Source: Trichomonas tenax
Lineage: Eukaryota; Parabasalia; Trichomonadida; Trichomonadidae
Length of the DNA: 28,433 bases
Assembly (NCBI GenBank): GCA_023091735.1
Contig: JALKBU010000669.1
Coordinates: forward strand, 1-28,433
Reading direction: 5' to 3'
Positions 20,865-28,433 of the stretch are shown here, piece by piece; the first letter of the stretch is position 1; each line of letters opens with the position of its first letter. Both the position numbers and the translations under genes were made by a program. Below the pieces are notes generated by a model. That model ran no database searches. It saw only the letters and a list, made by a program, of their open reading frames with translations, and was not told where the DNA came from.

Positions 20865-22157
20865 CTAAATACCGTAGTGCTCCTTAACATAAGCCTGATC
20901 CATTGGACTAAGTCCACCGTAGTATGAAGTCATGATTTGGTTGAATACAACATATTGATTCTTGAATTTATCGAAATCGATAGCCTTCGGGAGTCTGATT
21001 GCAAGCTGCTTACTTCTCATAGCACGGGCGACAAGAAGTTCAAGTAATTTGAAGACGCAAGAGCGAATAGCTAATCTTGAGTCCCAAGCAACTTCTGTGA
21101 TATCTGGCATGAGGCACTCTGCAATACGGACATCAATGCCAGCAAGTTGGTGAACTGCATCAATGAGATCAACAACTGCGAGAAGTAAAAATGTGCAATT
21201 CTGGTGTTTAAGCATAATCTGCTGCAAAGTCTTGAAGAATTGTTCATCGAGACCTTCTGGATATTTAACTGAGAGTTTTCTGACAACATTAATTGCATGG
21301 ACGTGATATTCGAAGATTTCTGGCGGAACTCTTTGAAGAATAGCGAGAGCTCTGAACATGAACATTACGCAGACTTCTGGCTTTGATTTATCAATGTAAG
21401 ATTCGATGGCGCCCCATTTAGCGTTCAAAACGTGTGTTGGAACATTCCTTTCGTCACTCAAGACTTCGTATATGAGATCATTGTTGTTGAAGTGTCTGGA
21501 GAACCACTCGTGTTGGCAGCACCACTTAATGAAATCATAATATGCGGCTAATTTGACTGTTCTTGGATCCATTGGATCGTCAAACTTTATGGCGTTTGTG
21601 TCGATTCCGTAAATGAGGTCAGGAAGGATTTTCTCGAAGTGCATTTTGAGCATATGTAATCTTGTATTTCCGTATTCATTATCTTTTGTGAATAAGTTTT
21701 CGTAAAGGTTATAAATTGGGAGGCAATCAACGCGCTCGATAAGTTTCCTGTAAAGTTGACACTGCTCTTCGCTCATATTATTAACTTCTGCTGAGCAAAC
21801 GGAAGAGAAAATCACAGTGTATCTTCCGATGAGGTTCATCTTTGTCTCCTTTCCTTCGAAAACTTGTGAGTAATATTTCAAAAGGAGCTTTTCGTTGACC
21901 ATATCTTGCAAAAGTGGGCTGTGATCTTGTGCACAGATTCTGTAAGCGACGACATTCGGTTCGTCCTGCGAATCCGTCATCGCGAGCTTGAAGAGATTTT
22001 TAATGTGCTTTTTGAGATAACGAATAATTGGAACATTCTTCAGCATAAAGCATTGGTAACAATTCGGGTACCTCAAAAATTCCTCGAGTTTTCCGTTTCG
22101 GTTCGCAAAACCCTCTAATAATGGCAATGTGGCCTCGGGACTGTCTTCCTCTGCCAT
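20865..22157 (-). CDS. SAPS-like helical-repeat protein (possible PP6/Sit4 regulatory subunit)
   Basis: An intact 430-residue, all-helical frame. The N-terminus (LPLLEGFANRNGKLEEFLRY, then NVPIIRYLKKHI at residues 42-53) resembles the SAPS family opening, in which a Leu-rich helix and a LEELL-like segment precede a series of armadillo-like helices. AYRICAQDHSPLLQDMVNEK, then LLLKYYSQVF, fits the next SAPS helices. In other eukaryotes SAPS proteins scaffold the PP6/Sit4 phosphatase. The protein is shorter than many homologues, and the assignment is tentative; a generic HEAT/ARM protein is the alternative. There is no signal peptide or membrane segment. The start is supported by a TCACTT initiator 26 nt upstream. 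No breaks were seen. It is a stand-alone gene, with the gene-free AT-rich region downstream and a tandem repeat upstream. Confidence 0.8.
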   Translation of the reverse strand: MAEEDSPEATLPLLEGFANRNGKLEEFLRYPNCYQCFMLKNVPIIRYLKKHIKNLFKLAMTDSQDEPNVVAYRICAQDHSPLLQDMVNEKLLLKYYSQVFEGKETKMNLIGRYTVIFSSVCSAEVNNMSEEQCQLYRKLIERVDCLPIYNLYENLFTKDNEYGNTRLHMLKMHFEKILPDLIYGIDTNAIKFDDPMDPRTVKLAAYYDFIKWCCQHEWFSRHFNNNDLIYEVLSDERNVPTHVLNAKWGAIESYIDKSKPEVCVMFMFRALAILQRVPPEIFEYHVHAINVVRKLSVKYPEGLDEQFFKTLQQIMLKHQNCTFLLLAVVDLIDAVHQLAGIDVRIAECLMPDITEVAWDSRLAIRSCVFKLLELLVARAMRSKQLAIRLPKAIDFDKFKNQYVVFNQIMTSYYGGLSPMDQAYVKEHYGI

Positions 22158-22179
22158 TGCTTTTTAGTTTTATTTCGAA

Positions 22180-22185
22180 AAGTGA
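22180..22185 (-). promoter_or_regulatory. Inr-like initiator TCACTT of the SAPS-like gene
   Basis: The minus strand reads TTGTCACTTTTCG. TCACTT fits the trichomonad Inr, with the A at 22183, giving a 26-nt leader to the ATG at 22157. It is the same hexamer as upstream of the proline-rich gene. Confidence 0.6.
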
Positions 22186-22439
22186 CAATATATTATTTTT
22201 CTTTTATTTCTGTCTATTTGGGATTATTGGATAATTATAATGGTATATTTTACAAAAATAGGGTTTGTTGATTCAGCTCACTTTTAAAAAAGTGTCAGAT
22301 TACTGATGGTTTTTTTTATGGACAAATGTTATGTGGTTTAATTTCTATGAATTCTTAGTCTGCTGATGCTGTTTCGGCTATGATTTTGGATCTACATTGA
22401 AAATATGATATTTTTCACAGATATATTTCTCGCGATTCA

Positions 22440-22915
22440 AGCAATGGCTGTTCAAAAGTAGATTATGCAGACTTTCTCTGTAATATAGAATCGTTCTCAC
22501 TGTCTTGGTGATTGATTCTATATTTTTAACAAAATTCTTTCGAGCAGCCCAAGTTATAACTGTTCAGTGGCAGATTGCATTGTCTTCCTCTGTAATGTGG
22601 TATCGTTCTCATTGTTCCAGTTATTGATTTAATATAATTGATTAATATTAATATTAAGAGTAATTTAAGTTATATATGCTCAATGGCAGACTGCATGACC
22701 TTTTTCTGTTATATATTATCGTTATCTTTGCTATAATTATTGAATATTTATTTTTCTTAAATATTTCTTGTGATTTGAACTATATCTGTTCTGTGATTGA
22801 TTCTATTATCTCTTTCTGTAACAAAGAACTATTATATAACTCAGTTACTGAATATATATTTTTCAATAATTATTTTTCGTGATTTGATCAATGACTGTTC
22901 AGCTATTGAAGAGCT
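22440..22915 (+). repeat. Degenerate tandem repeat, about 112-bp unit, four to five copies
   Basis: A TGTTC/TGCTC anchor recurs at 22449, 22561, 22677, 22787 and 22896, at spacings of 112, 116, 110 and 109 bases. Units 1 and 2 share long blocks (CTCTGTAATATAGAATCGTT against CTCTGTAATGTGGTATCGTT, then CTCA.TGT and ATTGATT). Units 3 to 5 are more eroded. Read on the plus strand, the units give related peptides: NGCSKVDYADFLCNIESFSL, NCSVADCIVFLCNVVSFSLF, ICSVIDSIISFCNKELL. This suggests the remains of a coding repeat of about 37 residues. Stops interrupt every reading. Confidence 0.75.
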
Positions 22916-23085
22916 GTGGAATAGAAAATCATAACAATCATTAATATAACCATTCCTATTTTAAAAGTGAAATATATATATATTGTGAATTAATGTATAA
23001 ATCATCAATAAAGAGTGATGAACGGCGTTAATTTTAATGTTCTTGAGTTTGGATTAATGAGTTTAAAGCATATTTATTAAAGATC

Positions 23086-24465
23086 AATATTCAAACAAGA
23101 TTCAGTATTGTTCGTGGGAGTTTTCTGTCAATTGCTTTAACTACTATGGTATTTCTATCGACAGCAATTGGTACAATGACAAAAGCAAGCTTAAAAATAG
23201 TAAAATTCGAAATATTAAACAAAATTACAGAATTTGATCCAATAAAAATACCACCAATACCAATATCTATGCACAAAAACGGAATTTTAATCACTAACAA
23301 TACCCTTTACAATAGAAAATTTCCTCATATAACAAAAGATCGCGAAAAAGCGGAAGCGGTGAAAGAAGCATTCTTACATGGATGGAGCGCCTATAAAAAC
23401 AGATACTGGGGTAAAGATTTATATGTTGCTGAAGATGATTCATGCAAATATGGAATTTATGGAGGACTTGCGATCATCGACTCAATTACGACTCTATTCA
23501 ACAACAACAGATGCTGAGGCAGGTGGCGAAGGAATTTATAGCCTTGCTGATACTAACTCATATCAACTTGAATTTGCTTCTCTTTCTATGCTCACTGGAG
23601 ATCCCAAGTATATCACATTAGCTATGAAAACATATGAAATCATTTGGAAAATTGCACCTGAAGCGGATCTTATTGGCGAAAGTAATATGAAACCAAACTG
23701 TTTGCTCCATTTTGGCGCGTGTCAGGATTCCTATTATGAGTACATAATCAAAATGTATATCATGCTGAATAGCTCTTCTCGTGTCTTTCTCGATAAATAT
23801 TTGCAGGTAATTGGCAACATTAAGGAAAAACTTGTTGTTGTTTCAAAGAAATATATGATTTTAGGTCGCTATCAAGGTTTGAATACATCTCCTTTCTTTG
23901 AGCATCTAGATATGTTTGCCGCTGCAATGATCGCTATAGGGACAGTAAAAGGGAATCCAGATGGTGATGAAGATATCAGATTTGCAAAGAATCTCACATC
24001 TTCATATATTGCGGCTTACAATTCAATACTTGCTGGAATTGGAGGTGAAGAAATGGTTCTTCTCGATAATGCAACTGCTGACTTTCGTGTTGCAAATCCT
24101 AAATATAAGCTGCTCCCTGAAGAGCTCGAATCGATTTACACTATGTGGGAATTCACAGGTGACACAAAACTGCGAGAAGAAGCATGGCGTATCTTTCAAA
24201 ATATAACCACATTCGCACGAAGAAGCATAGGATTCTCATGGATCAACAATGTTAATGATTTGAATGATGGAACGATTGTTGACCCTCAGGAAAGTTATTT
24301 CTTTTCAGAGACACTCAAATATTTGTATTTAATTTTTAGTGATTCTTCTATTGTCCTTGCGACAGATTGGTCTGCAACACTGAAGGGCACCCGCTCAGGA
24401 TCTTTAATCATGAAGAAATGCAGAATATCAAAAATCACATCAATATTGATGTTATTTTTAACTAA
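23086..24465 (+). pseudogene. GH47 class I alpha-1,2-mannosidase pseudogene
   Basis: GH47 enzymes trim mannose from N-glycans in the ER/Golgi or take part in ER-associated degradation. Conserved blocks in order: EAVKEAFLHGWSAYKNRYWG, GGLAIIDSITTLF, YQLEFASLSMLTGDPKYI, FGACQDSYYEYIIKMYI, LLPEELESIYTMWEFTGDT, ESYFFSETLKYLYLIFSD, and NTEGHPL in a shifted frame. After ITTLF a phase change near 23505 coincides with loss of the whole FETTIR-LGGLLSAY region, about 100 or more residues usual in the family. A second frameshift near 24370 removes NTEGHP from the main frame. The N-terminus contains a likely signal anchor (RGSFLSIALTTMVFLSTAIG), but the only in-frame ATG (23146) lies in the middle of it, so the true start seems lost. 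The upstream frame is open back to about 23038. Confidence 0.8.
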
Positions 24466-24484
24466 TATTATGTTATTTTTTTAA

Positions 24485-24877
24485 AAAAAAAATATAGGCT
24501 CTCAAAATATTCTATGAGATCGACCAAAAAACGTATTTTCCGACAATTTGATGGTTGCAAAATAGAGATATCAAGATTTACAATGATATCTGGTTTTTGC
24601 ATGTAGAATATAAAAGATGATTCATGAATATCTCTCGCTTAAAATTTGATCAATAATATAAAACTATGCTTTTGGAAAATTTGATGACGATAGAGGAAGT
24701 TTGGCCATAGCAGACCTTTTTTTCTAAGTTTGATACGTTTTATGGTAATATAGTTCCTAATATCTTGTACATATTATAATTCAAGCAAAAATGATTGGTC
24801 AGAAAAATATTTTTCGAATATGAGGAACATTTAGTTTTTAAAAAAGTGATAAAAAGTATAAAAAAATGTTTTATATG
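24485..24877. other. Spacer between GH47 and LRR loci
   Basis: An AT-rich convergent intergenic region. No gene or clear repeat was seen. Confidence 0.5.
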
Positions 24878-27592
24878 TCACTCTTCATCAGATGAAGCTG
24901 TATACGAGTATGAGTAGGAAAAATAGTAATCATATTCGTATTGATTAAGAGGTTTAATGATGCTCTTTGAGGATCTGCGGAATGAGATCGGTTTGGATGT
25001 GCTGTGACTAAGATGAGATTGTGATTTAGGAGCATCCTTTGACTCTTTCTGATTTTCTTTGTCTTGCAATGATTTCTCAATAGCTGCCGCATAATGGTCA
25101 TCAGCAAGGTAGAGCTTCGTGATGGAGTGTGAAGTCTTAAAAATGATGAATGCTGCTAATGAGCCGACAATGACAGTCATGCCAAGAACAATGCCTAAAC
25201 CCATGTAAACATATCTCATGTCCTTAGAAGCGGAACGAGAATCATCGTCACATGGCTTGGAGTCAATAGTAAAGCCGCCAAGGCTGTTCATAGTTAATGC
25301 GCTCGATGAAAGACGAATTGAAAAGTTAAAACTGGTGTTGGAGAAGGCATTTTTACCGATCTTAATGACAATATTCTTTTCAAAAGTCATGTTATACACT
25401 GTATAACATGTGCACCCTGAGAATGCTTCTTCTTTGATTTCTTGAATTTCACTTCCAAAGTGGACTTCACAAATGCTTGCGCAGTTCTTGATGGCTCGTT
25501 CATAAACATATTCAACACTTATTGGAAGTTAGAAATTTTGAAGACCGCTACAGTTCTCGAATAAACTGTTGTTGATAAGCTTGAGGCTGGTGAGTGTGTT
25601 CATCTCGACACTGGCAAGGTTGTAGCAGTTCATGAATGCACTAATGCCGATGTTAGTCGTGCTAGGAGAAAGATCAAGATCAACAAGGCTGGTGCAGTTG
25701 ACGAATGAAAGAGGACCGATAATGATGGATGAACCATCGGATGATGTTGAACGAGAAGAAGACAAAAAGGTGACCGAGACAATAGAAATACAGCCTTCAA
25801 ATGCTGAACTTCCGATAATTGTAACTGAAGGAGGAAAAACAATGTTGGTTAGGTTTGTGCAGCTAGAGTAGGATAAGTCGCCGATTTTAGTGAGTTTAGA
25901 TGGAATGGAAATGTTCTTGAGAGAGGAATAACTTTTGAATGCACTATCAGAAATTGTTGTGATTTTGTCGGGAAGATTGATCGTAGTAAGAGAGGTGCAG
26001 AATGCAAATGAGTTCTTATCAATGAGTTCGACACTATCGGGAAGAGTCATGTTGATGATGTTGATGCAGCTATAGTATTGATTTTCACCAATGAATGTTT
26101 CTTTACTTGGAACTGGTGGATTAAGAAGGGCAAAGCAGTTGAAGAAACTGCCAGCGCCGATTTGGACAAGAGGAGATGTGTGAATAAACTGCAGGTTTGA
26201 GCAGTTGTAAAATGCATATTGTCCAATGTTAGATATTTCTTTGTCGGTAACGTTCTTGAGATGAGAACAGCATCGGAAACTTTTGCAACCAATGCTATTG
26301 ATGCTAAGATTGTGAGGACTGAGGCTCTCTAACATGATGCAGTTCTCGAATGTTTTGTCACTAATGGTGGTGATGCTGGATGGGAGAAAAATTGAGCTCA
26401 AATTCAAACAGTCTTTGAACAAACCTTCGCTTAGAGAGTCAATATTAGATAAAATCTTGATTTTTTGAAGCTGAGAGCAGCCTTCGAAGACATTATGGCA
26501 ATAATAGAATGATCATATTCCCAAAAATTCAATCGAGTTTTGAGAAATAGACTCAATACTGGTGCAGTTAGCGAATGAATAATCTCCAATTGATTTTAAT
26601 GATGGGAAGCTGAAATTTTTGTGGTTAGAGCAGTTTGAAAATGTGTAATCTCCGATGGATTCTAATTTTACGAAGTTCAAGTTGTCGAGTTCAGTGCAAT
26701 TAAGGAAAGTATAATCTCAGATAGATTTTAATGTTGGAAAATTTAGGTTGTCAATATTAGTACAATTAGCGAATATGTAATCTCCGATGGATTCCAGTGA
26801 TTGGAAGTCCAAGTTGCTGAGATTATTGCAATTGGAGAATGAGTAATCTCCGATGGATTAGTAGTTCGGGAAATTCACAGTACAAAGACTTACACATCCT
26901 GAGAAGGAATAACTATGGATGTGGATGCAAGTGGCTATGCTGGCTAATTCGAGTTTAAAACATCCGGAGAATGATGATGCATTAATGTCTGTAACATGAC
27001 TGATGGTGATATTTGTGAGATTAGCACAGTTCTGAAATAAACCTTCGATAAATGTGATACTCTCACTGTCAATCTCAACAGAAGTGAGTGAATTGCAACC
27101 TTCGAATGCATGTGAGCCAATACTCTCAACTTGAATCAGCTTGAAATTTGTATGATTGGTACAACCTCGAAATGCGAAACTACCAATAGTCGTAGGAGAA
27201 CTTGGATTGAATGGCAAAGTTTCAAGAGAAGTGCAGACTTCGAATGCAGAATCACCAATACTTGTAAGGTCTGGATGATCATGAAAATATATGAGTGAAT
27301 TGCAATTAAAGAATGCTTTAAAATCGATGTTACGTAAACTAGTAAGACCATGCAGAGCAACAAGACTTGTGACATTCGCGAAAGCTTCGGAATTAATTGT
27401 TGCAAATGAATTAAGGTCATAAATATCAGTGAGTTTATTACATTTTGTGAATGCATTAGGCTAAATTGATGTGAGAATTGTGAGGTTCATAAGTGATTCG
27501 AGATTAGGGCAATTTGAGAATGCACCTTCTTCAGTAGTTTCAACATTCTGGAGATCAAATATGGACTTGATGTTAGCAAAGTTTTTGAACAT
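24878..27592 (-). pseudogene. BspA-like LRR membrane protein with five in-frame stops
   Basis: A single frame from the ATG at 27592 to the TGA at 24878-24880 spans 905 codons without a frameshift. It encodes many BspA/LRR_5-type repeats of about 23 residues (LTSIGDSAFEVCTSLETL, LESIGDYTFSNCSNHKNF, ITTISDKTFENCIMLESL), then a membrane segment at codons about 794-818 (YVYMGLGIVLGMTVIVGSLA) and a cytoplasmic tail of about 86 residues. The tail is rich in Ser and Lys, with a Tyr-rich end (NQYEYDYYFSYSYSYTASSD). Trichomonad BspA-like proteins are abundant surface proteins thought to aid adhesion. Internal stops: TAG 27461-27463 (codon 44), TAA 26858-26860 (245), TGA 26717-26719 (292), TGA 26513-26515 (360), TAA 25529-25531 (688). 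There is no signal peptide. All three stop types occur, so recoding is unlikely. Confidence 0.85.
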
Positions 27593-28365
27593 ATCTTTCT
27601 TATTTAATAAATATTATCTGATGTATAGTTAAAGCTTATATTTTTATCTGCAAACAGGATTTGGAGAAAATCATGCTTTTATAATTTTATTTCTGAACAT
27701 GATATCTCTGTTTATATGAAAATCACTTTTTAAAATATGTTTATGTTAAAATTCCCAATTCTTATTTTTCGCAAAGAAATTTTTGCATAATATTATCTCA
27801 AATATTGAGATGAAGTTTTGTAAAATAATTTACATGACAAAATTGCAATAAAATATAAGTGATTATGATTTTTAAGATAAATGAAAAATGAGAAGTCAAG
27901 ATTTTTTTTATTTTACATGACAGAAAAAGAGAAAGTTTTCAAGGTATGGAGAATTTTTCCGGTGGTTTTGGGGGTTTGTATAATTTTTTCCCGCTCGGAC
28001 CCTCTATCGTCGTCGAATCATGAAGGAGTTCCCCAATGGACATTTTGGTTTTTAGTAGTAAAAAAGCAATATAAATCATGTGTTTATGAGTAGCACACTA
28101 TACAATGCGATCGAGTCTATGACAAAAGTGAATATCAAAAAGTGACGGGCGAACCTTAAAGTCACTTTTAAAAATAAATTGTCACTTTTTGAGTGGGCAA
28201 ATTGTCACCTTTATAAAAAGTGTCATAAATATCTTTGTTGTCTAACCAATACATCCAGGTTAGTGTTGTTGACGAGCCACAACTCTATCATCAACGTGCA
28301 TATACCTAATTGGTAAGAAAACAATGATATTTATGCATGCTTAAATTGTTGCGAGAATGTCATTG
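27593..28365. other. Right flank: spacer with repeated GTCACTTTT/AAAAGTGAC motif
   Basis: No gene seen. Between about 28118 and 28230 the motif GTCACTTTT or its complement recurs (near 28139, 28161, 28190 and, as GTCACCTTT, near 28204). AAATTGTCACTTTT and AAATTGTCACCTTT stand about 26 bases apart. The motif contains the same TCACTT hexamer as the two initiator elements. TGAAGGAGTTCC near 28020 also occurs, inverted, near 141-152. Confidence 0.45.
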
Positions 28366-28418
28366 GGCGAGGTTGGCCTGAGACTTCCAAAGCCCTCGAG
28401 TGGCCAGGCCCTAGCAAG
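28366..28418 (-). repeat. Inverted repeat, right copy (partner 580-637)
   Basis: Complementary copy of the left repeat with two mismatches and a 5-base gap. The match ends at GCAAG(AA); the sequence after it differs from the left copy. The window stops soon after, so the full extent is not visible. Confidence 0.8.
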
Positions 28419-28433
28419 AACCCACTTATTGAT

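Noticed and set aside
23500..23520. Intron at the GH47 gap
   Set aside because: No trichomonad-type 5' GTAYGT or 3' ACTAACACACAG signal was seen, and the missing family segment is absent from the DNA.
24878..27592. Alternative genetic code or stop-codon reassignment
   Set aside because: All three stop codons occur inside the LRR frame, while the intact genes here end at ordinary stops and contain none internally. Other loci also have frameshifts and deletions.
1..28433. CRISPR arrays, tRNA or rRNA genes
   Set aside because: No regularly spaced short repeats of CRISPR type and no tRNA T-loop or rRNA-like segments were recognised. The 112-bp tandem repeat is too long and degenerate.

Overview
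The window looks like genomic DNA from a parabasalid protist, most likely a trichomonad and perhaps Tritrichomonas-like. The base composition is AT-rich with short AT-rich spacers, and no spliceosomal introns were seen. Two intact genes have a TCACTT initiator 7 and 26 nt upstream of their ATG, which is the trichomonad initiator (Inr) arrangement with a very short 5' UTR. The gene content also fits: a BspA-type leucine-rich-repeat membrane protein, degenerate EF-hand modules, a formin, C2 repeats, and MULE and hAT transposase remains. The species call is inference.

Layout. 1-1425: no gene; holds a GC-rich repeat block (about 440-720), part of which returns inverted at the right end (28366-28418). 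1426-1968 (-): small proline-rich gene, intact. 2422-4135 and 6209-7169 (+): three decayed copies (A, B, C) of a Cys/Asn-rich, probably beta-helical family, surrounding an intact 517-residue EF-hand-like gene (4362-5915). 7391-9327 (-): broken formin. About 9540-11835 (+): coding traces followed by a broken multi-C2 protein with acidic/serine linkers. 12692-13699 (-): a fourth, divergent member (D) of the beta-helix-like family, whose 3' end is duplicated at 14150-14400. 14521-15010: coding-like traces of unknown origin. 15079-18443 (-): MULE and hAT transposase remains, back to back. 18444-20864: AT-rich, no gene. 20865-22157 (-): intact 430-residue helical-repeat protein, possibly SAPS-like (PP6/Sit4 regulatory). 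22440-22915: degenerate tandem repeat of about 112 bp. 23086-24465 (+): broken GH47 alpha-mannosidase. 24878-27592 (-): BspA-like LRR membrane protein in one 905-codon frame with five internal stops. 27593-28433: no gene; short repeats and the inverted terminal repeat.

Only three of about thirteen protein-coding loci appear intact: the proline-rich protein, the EF-hand-like protein and the SAPS-like protein. The others carry frameshifts, internal stops, deletions or lost start codons. The intact genes do not form an operon or pathway. The window reads as a gene graveyard, in which surface-protein families, cytoskeletal genes and transposons decay around a few live genes. The most unusual signals are the LRR frame (five stops of all three kinds, no frameshift), the formin (two in-frame TAGs within 508 codons), the two transposase remains that meet within a few bases, and the tandem repeat whose units encode a faint protein repeat.
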